NCBI GenBank assembly: GCA_030826885.1
Contig: JAUUDF010000048.1
Coordinates: 1 to 64,000, forward strand
Source: Sulfurovum sp.
Lineage (GTDB): Bacteria > Campylobacterota > Campylobacteria > Campylobacterales > Sulfurovaceae
Reading direction: 5' to 3'
Length of the DNA stretch: 64,000 nt
Below, piece after piece: positions 8,680 through 17,103 of the stretch (position 1 is its first letter; the number at the start of each line of letters is the position of its first letter). A model generated the notes under the pieces. That model did no database searches and had not been told where the DNA came from. It worked only from the letters and a program-made list of their open reading frames with translations. The position numbers were made by a program, and so were the translations under genes.

Positions 8680-9310
8680 AACGATTTCCTTGCATTTCAT
8701 ACTGATAACGGAATTTGTTTTTTAGAAAATCTTTCGGACCCGTTTGCAGTCTGTCAAGCCAGTTGGGTGATTGCGATTGTGATGCGCTTTGCGCACTTCT
8801 GTCGTCATCGACTCCCTTGCCCTCTTTGTTATCGAAAACGATCTCATCGGCACCCATCGCCCCTACTCCCTGTTTACCGTCGTTTTCCGGCTCTTTGAGT
8901 TTTTTTCTGGCTTTGGCGATTTGCAGGTTCTCCTTGGCCTCCTTGAAATTCGGATCTATCTTGAGCGCCTGTTCGTATGCTTTGATCGCTCCGTCATAAT
9001 CGCCCAGCATCACCAGCGTATTACCGAGGTTGAACCTCCCCTCCCTTGTGGTGATGTTCTGGTAGATGCTTTTGGCTTTTTTGAACGCGCCCGCTTTGAA
9101 AAAGGCCGCCGCTTTGAACATGCTATTCTCGAAGGTCTCGGCCGCTTTGAGGTACGCTTTATGTTTGTAATAGCGATAAGCGATCTGATCTGAAGTGATA
9201 AAGAGTCTATCCCATCTGCCATCATAGGCAAAGAGCAGCCACAGCAGTGAAAGTACCGCTACAATACCAAACGGAAAATAGCTCCAATAGCGTTTCAAAT
9301 ACCCTGTCAT
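8669..9310 (-). CDS. batC: BatC-like TPR protein
   Basis: A 213-residue protein with one N-terminal transmembrane helix (about 11-31), then tetratricopeptide repeats including FNLGNTLVMLGDYDGAIKAY and an ALKIDPNFKEAKENL helix, then an acidic Ser/Gln-rich tail. In Bat operons a TPR protein follows BatB, sometimes fused to it. The ATG at 9310 overlaps the batB stop as ATGA, indicating translational coupling; a longer frame upstream lacks a ribosome site. TPRs probably mediate contacts within the Bat complex. Confidence 0.8.
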   Translation of the reverse strand: MTGYLKRYWSYFPFGIVAVLSLLWLLFAYDGRWDRLFITSDQIAYRYYKHKAYLKAAETFENSMFKAAAFFKAGAFKKAKSIYQNITTREGRFNLGNTLVMLGDYDGAIKAYEQALKIDPNFKEAKENLQIAKARKKLKEPENDGKQGVGAMGADEIVFDNKEGKGVDDDRSAQSASQSQSPNWLDRLQTGPKDFLKNKFRYQYEMQGNRYAD

Positions 9311-10233
9311 GCCCGCCTCCACAACTCTGCGATGAATCCCTGTCGTGCCCAGCCGAGCATCAGTAAAAATATCAGCGGCACCAACCAATATCCGCCGTCT
9401 TCATACTTGTCGCTGTCGGCCTTTTGCGCATCTTTGAAATTGCTTTCGATCATCGATGAGATTTTCTTGACATCGCTATCGTCACGGCTGTAGGTGACCA
9501 CTTCCGCATCTAGTATGGACGCGGCGTTTTCAAAATCGCTACGGGATGAGAGCTCTTTGGATGCCATTTGCCACAAAATCACGTGCATATCGTTTGTATA
9601 TCCCTGTTTGAGTGCCAGCTTGGCGTTTGAAGGTAAAATACTGTCGGTAAGCACGATAATCGTCGCACCTTTTTGTTCAAGCTCTTTTTGCGCCAACACC
9701 AAAGCATCTTGCACATTATCACCCTCCAGCGGCATGATGGTCGGATCGAGTGCCTGTGCGAAGGTTTTGATGATAGTATGATCACCCGTCACCGGTAAGA
9801 CCAGATGCGCCGTACCACTATAAGCGATGAGTGCGGCTTTTCTGTCTGCTTTTTGTGCAAGCAGATCCTCTATCTTGATGACCGATCTGCCCAGTCTCGT
9901 CGGCAAAATGTCGGTCGTGAGCATACTCTCCTTCACTGAAACCAGCAGTGCGATCTTGGTAGTATCTTCCGTAAATGGCGAGGCTTTGAGCTTCCATGCC
10001 GGGCCGCTTACGGCAAGAATCATCAGCGTCAACACGGCACCCAGTTGCCACGGTGCCGCAATACGTGCGGTGTGGGATTTCGGTTCGACCAGCAGATGTT
10101 TCAGTAATTTTGGCTCAATGATCTTTTGCCACTTCTTTTCATCGTTTTGCGTTCGAAGCAGCCACCATACCAGTCCCCAGGCAGGCAGCAGCAAAAGCAG
10201 ATATTCGGGTCTTAGAAAGTGAAAGGCACTCAC
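9307..10233 (-). CDS. batB: BatB-like von Willebrand A protein with degenerate MIDAS
   Basis: The 308-residue protein has the BatA/BatB layout: two N-terminal transmembrane helices, a VWA domain (about residues 85-270) and a C-terminal helix (YWLVPLIFLLMLGWARQG). The metal site is lost: the usual D-x-S-x-S is replaced by SVKES in ALLVSVKESML, although the downstream LTDS aspartate remains. The neighbouring BatA keeps its DLSGS, so this copy probably acts as a non-metal-binding partner. It starts at a GTG at 10233 whose bases overlap the batA TGA (GTGA), implying coupled translation. Confidence 0.85.
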   Translation of the reverse strand: MSAFHFLRPEYLLLLLPAWGLVWWLLRTQNDEKKWQKIIEPKLLKHLLVEPKSHTARIAAPWQLGAVLTLMILAVSGPAWKLKASPFTEDTTKIALLVSVKESMLTTDILPTRLGRSVIKIEDLLAQKADRKAALIAYSGTAHLVLPVTGDHTIIKTFAQALDPTIMPLEGDNVQDALVLAQKELEQKGATIIVLTDSILPSNAKLALKQGYTNDMHVILWQMASKELSSRSDFENAASILDAEVVTYSRDDSDVKKISSMIESNFKDAQKADSDKYEDGGYWLVPLIFLLMLGWARQGFIAELWRRA

Positions 10234-11206
10234 ACGCTCTCCTTTCTACTTTGCATGACACGTACCGCTCCGTACCCAAGCAGCAGTACAATGGCAGAGA
10301 GCAAAGGGTAATAGAAAAGATCGAATTTGGGACGGTAAGTAATCGTTTTAACCTCTTTTGGCTTGAGTTTGTCGATTTCATCATAGATCTGTCTGAGCTC
10401 CTCGCTATTGTACGCATAGTAAAACTTTCCTCCTGTCATCGAGGCGATCTCTTTGAGTGTTTTTGTATCGATAGGGTGCTCCCCGGCATTCTTGGGGTCG
10501 CCCATCGCAATGGTATAGACGGTCACATGATTTTGTTTCGCCAGTTTTGCGGCTGTCAGCGGCGGTACTTTCGAGCCCGTATCATCCCCGTCACTCATCA
10601 CGATGAGCATTCTGTCCGTAACGTTGGAGTCCTTGAACATCTTGACCGCAAGACCGATGGAGTCCCCAATTGCCGTCTGCGGCCCGGCCATCCCTACGCG
10701 AAGTTCACCCAAAAGGTGTTCGAGCGCATGCAGATCCTGCGTAAAAGGCGCCTGTACGAATGCCGCACTCCCAAACAGGATGAGTCCTATTTTTCCCCCT
10801 GACGCGCTTTGAAGAAGTTACCAAGTACCATTTTAACCGCATCGAGTCTATTAATCAGCGTACCGTTGGCATCTTTGAAATCTTTTGTCTGCATCGATCC
10901 GGAAAGGTCTATGGAAACAAGCAGCTCTCGCTGTGAGACATCCTGGCTCAGCGGCTTGGCGATATACTGCGGTTTCGCCAATGCGGTAACAACGAGTAGA
11001 TAAAGTAGTGCCAATAGCGCTTTTTGTACCGATGTGGCCCTTGAAATGCCCGAAACGTCACTTTTTGCACTATTGATCGCATCGATATCTTCTTTGAAGG
11101 AGATACGCAATGCAAAACGGTTGGCGCGGTAATATAGAGGCATTTTATTGATAGCAAACGGTAACAACAGCAGTACGAAAACCCAGGGGTAGGCGAACTC
11201 AAACAT
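10230..11206 (-). CDS. batA: BatA von Willebrand A protein (apparent frameshift)
   Basis: The first part (11206 to about 10800) carries two transmembrane helices and the intact MIDAS motif in SIDLSGSM, then hits a TAG after FFKARQGEK. One base later in phase, the sequence continues exactly as BatA does (IGLILFGSAAFVQAPFT, then MSDGDDTG) to the stop at 10230, ending in a transmembrane helix and a short basic tail. Adding one base to the adjoining A5/G5 runs (plus strand 10790-10799) restores about 325 residues, the normal BatA length. The gene overlaps DUF4381 upstream by 8 bases and batB downstream by 4. A sequencing error is likely, a real mutation possible. Confidence 0.85.
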
Positions 11207-11699
11207 CTTCTCCCCTTCGATGCGTTTTAATCCATTTTTGTACGATATCCCGTATGGCTTTCAACTCTCCATCCGTTATTTCCGTTTGTTCGCCATAGAG
11301 CAACTGTGCCGTAGATCGGCGCAACGCGTCATCTACTTTTACTTTGGAGTGCGCTTCGACAAAGTCCCACCATGCCTCATTCGACAATCCCGCCGTCTTT
11401 TGCCTTCCGTAAGCAGCGATGGCGACACGTTTTGCCAGCAAAAGCAGCGCAAGGGCACTCTCCTCTCCTGTTGCACCGATACTTGCAAGTTCGGCCAAGG
11501 CGTCCCGACGATACGCCGATTCCCGGTACGCTTTATAACGCACAACCGCTACATGAAAAAGCCATGCCGCAAGCAACGATACAACAATGTACCATCCCGG
11601 AGCGGGTGGAAAAAATCCTATGGCATCAGGAACGATGATATCGTGCAGACGATCCAGTGACGCTTGTGCAACGGTTTCGTTCATCTCGCTTTGTGTCAT
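11199..11699 (-). CDS. DUF4381 membrane protein of the Bat cluster
   Basis: A 166-residue protein with a short N-terminal region, the conserved FFPPAPGWYIV entry into a single transmembrane helix (about residues 30-52), and a cytoplasmic helical domain containing LLKRVAIAAYGR and LSNEAWWDF. This is the DUF4381 pattern, regularly found between DUF58 and BatA genes. Both ends overlap neighbours (4 bases with DUF58, 8 with batA). It is thought to be a structural part of the Bat membrane complex. Confidence 0.8.
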   Translation of the reverse strand: MTQSEMNETVAQASLDRLHDIIVPDAIGFFPPAPGWYIVVSLLAAWLFHVAVVRYKAYRESAYRRDALAELASIGATGEESALALLLLAKRVAIAAYGRQKTAGLSNEAWWDFVEAHSKVKVDDALRRSTAQLLYGEQTEITDGELKAIRDIVQKWIKTHRRGEDV

Positions 11700-12631
11700 T
11701 GCACCGCCTTCCCGAGTGAGAGCTGTTCATACAGTTGATCGGGCACGGGACGATGGGTGCTGACGGTGACGACGGGCATGGCATTTTTACGGGAAAGGTG
11801 TCTGAAGTTCTCTTTGATGTTTTCTCTTCGTATTTTGTACCGTTTTTGAAACCCTCTGTCCGCAGTGTCCAGATCGATGCTCTCTACACCGTCGGTCACG
11901 AACAGGGATCGAGAAGGAATGATCTCCTCTTCCATCGGGTCGTACACCAGTACGCCGATGACATCGTTGTGCGCATTGATATGGGTGATCTGTCTGGCAC
12001 TCTCCTCGTCTATCGCGCGACCGTCACCGATGAGGACGACCAGATCGTCGTGTTTGGCAAGGGCGCTGAGCGTTTTGAGCGCTTCGGAGAGTTTGACGGT
12101 ACGGTTATCGGCGTTGGTGGCTTTTAGCAGCCTGTTCTGTCTTTCTATCTCACTTAAAATCTGTACGAGGTTGTTTTTACTCGATGTGGCTTTGAAGAAT
12201 TTGACGGTATCGTTGTTGTAGATCACCGCACCTACCCTGTCGCCGCTTTCGAGTGCCTTGAATGCCATCAATGCGGCGGTATGTGCGGCACTTACCGATT
12301 TCATCCGTGCTTTGGATCCGAAGAACATGGTATTCATCTGTGAAACCACCAGCCACACGTTTCTGTCTTTTTCTTCGTTGTAGATACGGACATAGGGTTT
12401 CCCCGCTCTACGGGTCGCTTTCCAGTCGATGTTGCGGGGATCGTCCCCTTGCACATACTGCTTCATCTCGGAAAAGTCCATCCCCCGACCGCGTACACCG
12501 GAACGGTGCCTTCCGCTAAGCTTGGAGAGTACCGCACCGTTTGGTTTAATAGTGAATTGTTTGGGTATATATCCAAACCGAAGCAGTTCACTCAGGCTGA
12601 CATATACCCCCGTATCGTCTCGTTTCATCAT
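11696..12631 (-). CDS. DUF58 domain protein
   Basis: A 311-residue cytoplasmic protein. It keeps the DUF58 signature in which Gly-Arg-His-x-Ser/Gly is followed by GRGMDFSEMKQYVQGDDPRN and IDWKATRR, and then a VWA-like fold. The usual D-x-S of the VWA metal site is changed (VVSQMNTMFFG). DUF58 proteins sit directly after MoxR and probably link the ATPase to the membrane Bat proteins. The ATG overlaps the moxR TAA by one base; a second ATG follows immediately. Confidence 0.85.
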   Translation of the reverse strand: MMKRDDTGVYVSLSELLRFGYIPKQFTIKPNGAVLSKLSGRHRSGVRGRGMDFSEMKQYVQGDDPRNIDWKATRRAGKPYVRIYNEEKDRNVWLVVSQMNTMFFGSKARMKSVSAAHTAALMAFKALESGDRVGAVIYNNDTVKFFKATSSKNNLVQILSEIERQNRLLKATNADNRTVKLSEALKTLSALAKHDDLVVLIGDGRAIDEESARQITHINAHNDVIGVLVYDPMEEEIIPSRSLFVTDGVESIDLDTADRGFQKRYKIRRENIKENFRHLSRKNAMPVVTVSTHRPVPDQLYEQLSLGKAVQ

Positions 12632-13599
12632 TATGCCGGCAGTGCAACCAGTTCAAGAATTCTGTCAATAATCTCATCGTTGCTGACCCTGTCCGACTGC
12701 GCCTCGTAACTTGGCGTAATACGGTGGCGCAATACATCGTGTACGACCGCTCGCACATCCTCCGGTGTCGTATGGTCACGCCCCTGCATCCAGGCATAGG
12801 CACGTGAGCACTGATCGAGTGCCAGTGAGGCACGCGGACTGACACCAACATCGATGTAGGAAGTGAGTTGTTCATCGTACTTCTCGGGATAACGCGTCGC
12901 AAAGATCAGATCGACGATATAATCGATAACTATTTTACCGCTGCTGACATTGGCAATCTCTTCTCTGGCGGCAAAGATGGCATCCTGAGGAATATCGTCA
13001 CTGTCTGTGTACTGTTTCCCGCTTTTCTCACTACGCACAAGCGCAATGATCTCTGCTTCGGAGGCTTTATCGGGATAGGTAATATTCACATGCATCAAGA
13101 AACGGTCTTTTTGCGCTTCCGGAAGAGGATAGGTACCTTCCTGCTCTACAGGGTTTTGTGTCGCCATGACGATGAAGAGTTTGGGCATTTTATGCGTTTT
13201 TCCCGCTACGGTCACCTGTCGCTCCTCCATCGCTTCAAGCATCGCTGCCTGTACCTTGGCCGGTGCCCTGTTGATCTCATCGGCAAGAATAATGTTACCG
13301 AATATCGGCCCCTCTTCGAAACGGAATTTGTACTCACCGTTTTCTTCGTACATACTCTCCGTACCCGTCACGTCGGAGGGCAGCAGATCCGGTGTAAACT
13401 GAATACGCGAGAAGGTAGAGTCAATGGCGTCGGCCATGGCTCTGACCGCCCTGGTTTTAGCCAGGCCGGGAAGTCCTTCAAGCAACAGGTTCCCGTTTGC
13501 CAGTAGTCCGATGATAAGTCTTTCGACAATACGTTCCTGCCCGATGATAGAGGCGTTCATTCTTTCCTGAAGAAGCTGTATCGACTCAAAAGGTGTCAT
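12631..13599 (-). CDS. moxR: MoxR family AAA+ ATPase
   Basis: A 322-residue AAA+ protein with Walker A (GLPGLAKT), Walker B (ILADEINRAP), the MoxR signature ALLEAMEERQVT-like segment (AMLEAMEERQVTVAGK), sensor 1 (ATQNPVEQEGTYPLPEAQ) and an arginine finger region (KDRFLMHV). It probably acts as a chaperone-like remodeller for the DUF58/Bat proteins encoded next. The ATG at 13599 is chosen for its AAGGAAAT ribosome site and family start (MTPFESIQLL); a longer frame from 13680 would run into the upstream gene. Confidence 0.92.
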   Translation of the reverse strand: MTPFESIQLLQERMNASIIGQERIVERLIIGLLANGNLLLEGLPGLAKTRAVRAMADAIDSTFSRIQFTPDLLPSDVTGTESMYEENGEYKFRFEEGPIFGNIILADEINRAPAKVQAAMLEAMEERQVTVAGKTHKMPKLFIVMATQNPVEQEGTYPLPEAQKDRFLMHVNITYPDKASEAEIIALVRSEKSGKQYTDSDDIPQDAIFAAREEIANVSSGKIVIDYIVDLIFATRYPEKYDEQLTSYIDVGVSPRASLALDQCSRAYAWMQGRDHTTPEDVRAVVHDVLRHRITPSYEAQSDRVSNDEIIDRILELVALPA

Positions 13600-13637
13600 G
13601 TATATTTCCTTAGAGATAGTATATAGTCTTGTAACGA

Positions 13638-14441
13638 TTATTTGGGAAACAGAAACTGCACCATTGCCCTTATTTGCCAAGTAGCACCATAATCATCCGG
13701 TGTAACGACATTGTTGTATACGGAAATCTGTGCGTTGACCGGTTGATTACCGATTTTAAACAATTTTCCGACACCTCCGCCAAAAGGTATCGTCCAACGA
13801 TGATCATTGTCGGCTTCCCAGTTTGCGGTAATGACCGGTGCCGTTGTCAGGTACCAACCGTCATCAAGATTGTAGTTGACAAAATACTGCCATGTAAAGA
13901 GGTTAATCTCCTGTTCAGCCGAACCGCCGATGGACCATATATTGCTTACAAGTGAACCCACAACCCATTTGCCGGGCATAGCCAAAACAACCGCTGAGAT
14001 ACCCGCACCCCATTTGTCCGAACCGAGCGTATCGTCTGTTGCGGTAGGCAATAGAAATACGGGTCCGGCACCCCAGGTCAGAGCGCCCGAGTCTTTAGGT
14101 GACAAGAAGGCGGTAAAAGTCGTATCGCCTATACCGTTTACGCGACCCTCTCTCGTGAATATATCAGGTTGAGAGACAATCGGCATGATGGTTCTGGTAA
14201 TGACATTCCATTCATCGTTTAAGCTTACAGGCCATACGGGTTGAACGTTCATGATGTTTTGCGTTTCATCATCGGTACCTATACCGATGTTGGTATTGTT
14301 TTGAAACGGCAAACTGATCATATTGGCTACGGGGTTTTGTGCCGCTTTTGCTAACTCCTCTGCACTTTTGCCAAGCAAACCGGTCGTACAGAGCATCGAT
14401 ACAAAGAGTGCGGTTAATATGTATTTTATTTTCATCTTCAT
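13638..14441 (-). CDS. Neuromedin-U-like outer-membrane protein
   Basis: A 267-residue exported protein of the bacterial family usually annotated as neuromedin U. It shows the full signature: NPVANMISLPFQNNTN, NVQPVWP, ITRTIMPIVSQPD, GIGDTTFTAFLSP, a PTATDDTLGSDKWGAG block, YFVNYNLDDGWYLT, and a C-terminal aromatic-rich strand ending in FLFPK. Beta-strand alternation suggests an outer-membrane barrel. The name reflects a spurious vertebrate match; the role is unknown, and the family is often found beside sulfatase and HAD genes, as here. It starts 3 bases after the HAD gene stop. Confidence 0.8.
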   Translation of the reverse strand: MKMKIKYILTALFVSMLCTTGLLGKSAEELAKAAQNPVANMISLPFQNNTNIGIGTDDETQNIMNVQPVWPVSLNDEWNVITRTIMPIVSQPDIFTREGRVNGIGDTTFTAFLSPKDSGALTWGAGPVFLLPTATDDTLGSDKWGAGISAVVLAMPGKWVVGSLVSNIWSIGGSAEQEINLFTWQYFVNYNLDDGWYLTTAPVITANWEADNDHRWTIPFGGGVGKLFKIGNQPVNAQISVYNNVVTPDDYGATWQIRAMVQFLFPK

Positions 14442-14444
14442 CAG

Positions 14445-15419
14445 TTACCTTTTTAATTCAAATGGATAAATCACTTTCCAGTCATTTTTCATATCGACAA
14501 TCGTCCAGTTATGCGTTTTGGCATAATCCAGACCTTTATCAAGCTTTCCGATATGGGACTTTCTGTCATATGCCCACTCTCTTTTTTCATCGGTATGATG
14601 TACATACATTTGCAATGTTTTGTACTGTTTGTTCGCCTCTGTGTACTCCATCATTTCAAAGTCACCGTCGGAATTTCCAAAAGCCGCTACGGGCCGTTTG
14701 CCTATGTGATAGTGAATACCCACAGGTTTGCCCGCTTTATCGTCAATAAAACGGATTTTGAGCTCTCTGACGATCTTCTTGTCCTCATATTTTACGGCGA
14801 CTTGTGAACCGATGATCTGCCAAGAGGGCATTCCGTACGATTCTGACGCGAACGGCCGCATGAAATCTATGCCCCCTCCAGAGACAATGAATGTCTGAAA
14901 TCCGTTTGCACGAAGGTATGCAAGCAGTTCAAGCATCGGCTGATAGACCAGTTCGGTGTAGCGTACTTTTTTCGTAGGATGTTTGGCATGCTTGATCCAA
15001 TCAAGCACAATCGCATCGAACTCTTCGTCACTCATACCCGCATGCGTCGCCATAACAAGCTGCATAAGTCCTTTTTTTCCACTGGCAAGTACGGTTTTCA
15101 TATCGTTCTCAAGCACCGCTTTAAAAGGCTGTGTCGTTTTCCATTCCGGATGTTTTGGTGCAAGCGCCTTCACTCTATCGATCACAAAAAGTAGTTGAAA
15201 ATAGACAGGCTTCTCAGACCACAACGTACCGTCGTTGTCAAATACGGCAATACGGTCCTCTTCGGGGATGAAGTCGGGACTGTGCGTATCTGTCACATCC
15301 TTGACATAACTGATGATGTTTTTCTTTGCCGTACCGTCATTCCAGGAAGGAAGCGGATCCGTACTTGCGGCAAAAAGTGAAAGACTCAACACACAAAGTG
15401 CTACAAACAGCTTTTTCAT
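14445..15419 (-). CDS. Secreted HAD-superfamily phosphatase
   Basis: A 324-residue exported hydrolase. After a signal peptide (MKKLFVALCVLSLSLFAAS) come the HAD motifs: motif I VFDNDGTLW with nucleophile Asp61 and acid Asp63, motif II IVSGGG, and motif IV FGNSDGDFEMM; a conserved Lys is expected between. The phosphoserine-phosphatase-like cap suggests a small phosphorylated substrate, but the actual one is unknown and it acts in the periplasm. It lies between outer-membrane barrel genes and a neuromedin-U-like gene, 9 bases after the previous stop. Confidence 0.85.
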   Translation of the reverse strand: MKKLFVALCVLSLSLFAASTDPLPSWNDGTAKKNIISYVKDVTDTHSPDFIPEEDRIAVFDNDGTLWSEKPVYFQLLFVIDRVKALAPKHPEWKTTQPFKAVLENDMKTVLASGKKGLMQLVMATHAGMSDEEFDAIVLDWIKHAKHPTKKVRYTELVYQPMLELLAYLRANGFQTFIVSGGGIDFMRPFASESYGMPSWQIIGSQVAVKYEDKKIVRELKIRFIDDKAGKPVGIHYHIGKRPVAAFGNSDGDFEMMEYTEANKQYKTLQMYVHHTDEKREWAYDRKSHIGKLDKGLDYAKTHNWTIVDMKNDWKVIYPFELKR

Positions 15420-15428
15420 ATCAACTCC

Positions 15429-16208
15429 TTAAAAATGAAATACAATACCTATTTTGGGACCATACAGATCAAAATCGTTTACAAAATTATCATCACCGAA
15501 TGCATAGTGCATATAGCGATAGGTAAGCAGCACGTCTCCCCAGCCAAATCGGTACCCGGCTCCTACACTTGCCTGAGTTGTCAGGTCGGAATTACCCGTA
15601 CCGATATCAAAATGGTAGGGGAAATACCACTGTGAATCAGTCGTATATTCCCCGCGAACACCCATAACGGCGTCATAATTTGAAATAGAGGGAGAGACAG
15701 AGACCCCTCTCTCATTCAAAGAGAGCGAAATATCCATATCCAGAGAAAAATACCGTGCACCGCCGATTGCATCTACTCTCCATCTGCCGTTATCTGTAAT
15801 ATTGTAACCGCCATATACACCGAACATTGTCGCTGTCAGTTCCTGCTCGGCATTGACATGCATATCGGGAATGGACGGATGGTTCGGCGTACGGATTGTC
15901 GTACTTTGACCAGCTGACATCTTCAGGTAGATAATATCTGCCATAAAGCTGTATTTCTCTTTTCTGAGTTCATAGTTTCCCATGAAAACCATATCCAGAG
16001 AGTCTGCAATGCCTGACTGCCCTTTTTTTTCCGGACGCAGACTATCACCCGGAATAGTGTACTTGATCGTACCATCAAGGCTTGGCAGCCATCCATACAC
16101 GGAAATACTCTGCTTTACCTCACTGCTTTCATCTGCATGCACACCTGTCATAGCCAGTAAAATACCAGCCAATGAGGGTACGATTGATCGTTTAACATCT
16201 TGTAACAT
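15429..16208 (-). CDS. Outer-membrane beta-barrel protein
   Basis: A 259-residue protein with a signal peptide and alternating amphipathic strands (for example YGWLPSLDGTIKY, TATMFGVYGGYNI, VLLTYRYMHYAF) ending in IGIVFHF; the final aromatic is the usual signal for outer-membrane insertion. It resembles OmpW/OmpA-type eight-stranded barrels seen next to secreted hydrolases. The product of 16223-16999 has the same size, the same N-terminal theme and a similar end, so the two are likely paralogues. Ligand unknown. AAGGATAAGA precedes the ATG. Confidence 0.75.
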   Translation of the reverse strand: MLQDVKRSIVPSLAGILLAMTGVHADESSEVKQSISVYGWLPSLDGTIKYTIPGDSLRPEKKGQSGIADSLDMVFMGNYELRKEKYSFMADIIYLKMSAGQSTTIRTPNHPSIPDMHVNAEQELTATMFGVYGGYNITDNGRWRVDAIGGARYFSLDMDISLSLNERGVSVSPSISNYDAVMGVRGEYTTDSQWYFPYHFDIGTGNSDLTTQASVGAGYRFGWGDVLLTYRYMHYAFGDDNFVNDFDLYGPKIGIVFHF

Positions 16209-16222
16209 TCTTATCCTTTGTA

Positions 16223-16999
16223 TTAAAATTTAATATTCACTCCAATGATGGGACCATGCGTCACCGTATCGTAGACAAAATAGTCACGCATACCCTCTGT
16301 TCCCTCTTCATAATCGACCCAGGTCGCTTTATATTTGAAATCAATGTCTATCATACGGTTAACCGAATAGATGAACCCTAAAGAACATGCCGCAGTAAAG
16401 TCTGCTCCACCACCACCGATATCGCCATGTGCTCTCAGCTTCCAATGACTGTCTATTATGTGTGTATAGCGCAAACCGACCATTCCGTCAATCCAGTCTA
16501 CTTTTTTACTTACAGTGCCACTTTTTCCAAACATTGGCATCGTATAGCCGATATCATAGTCATTGTCCCACCATCGTATACCGGCCAGGTACTCCAAATA
16601 GCCGCTCTTTACGGGAACCCTGTAGACACCCATCACCTCAAGAACACCCTGCCTTACTTTTGCCGAGGAAACACGTTCAATAGGATCGATATCATTCGAT
16701 AGATTCATAAATCCGTAATCGATCCACATACCCCAGCCGTTCGTATGATGTGCTTCGGCATGCACCATCGCAGCCATATCAAGGTTATTCAAAATGGTGC
16801 TGAAATCTACATTGAGACTTGTAGTGGGAAGCCTGCCGAACTTCGCATTACCGTCTATGTTGGTCAACATAAGATACGGTTCTATTTCAAATGACCAATT
16901 GCCTGTGGCAGAGTCCATCTCTTTGGATAGATCGTTATCCATACCTCCACCTGCAAAAAGAAATGATGAAAGCAAGACAGAGTATAGTATTTTTTTCAT
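16223..16999 (-). CDS. Outer-membrane beta-barrel protein (paralogue)
   Basis: A 258-residue exported protein: signal peptide MKKILYSVLLSSFLFAGGG, then barrel-like strands (WSFEIEPYLMLTNIDG, GYLEYLAGIRWWDND, MVGLRYTHIID) and a terminal IIGVNIKF with C-terminal Phe. The start at 16999 is chosen because AAAGG lies six bases upstream; a TTG at 17005 is the alternative. It sits 104 bases after the sulfatase gene and 14 bases before the next barrel gene. No substrate can be inferred. Confidence 0.72.
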   Translation of the reverse strand: MKKILYSVLLSSFLFAGGGMDNDLSKEMDSATGNWSFEIEPYLMLTNIDGNAKFGRLPTTSLNVDFSTILNNLDMAAMVHAEAHHTNGWGMWIDYGFMNLSNDIDPIERVSSAKVRQGVLEVMGVYRVPVKSGYLEYLAGIRWWDNDYDIGYTMPMFGKSGTVSKKVDWIDGMVGLRYTHIIDSHWKLRAHGDIGGGGADFTAACSLGFIYSVNRMIDIDFKYKATWVDYEEGTEGMRDYFVYDTVTHGPIIGVNIKF

Positions 17000-17103
17000 C
17001 CCCAACCTTTATTGAATATACAAAAATATACCATCATCGAGGAATATTTTTGTATACACTTAAATTGCCATCGTCCGCAGACGAAGGCAATACCCATCAT
17101 GCT

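Noticed and set aside
12868-13506. 212-codon plus-strand frame opposite moxR
   Set aside because: Fully antisense to a strongly conserved AAA+ gene; composition is that of a shadow frame.
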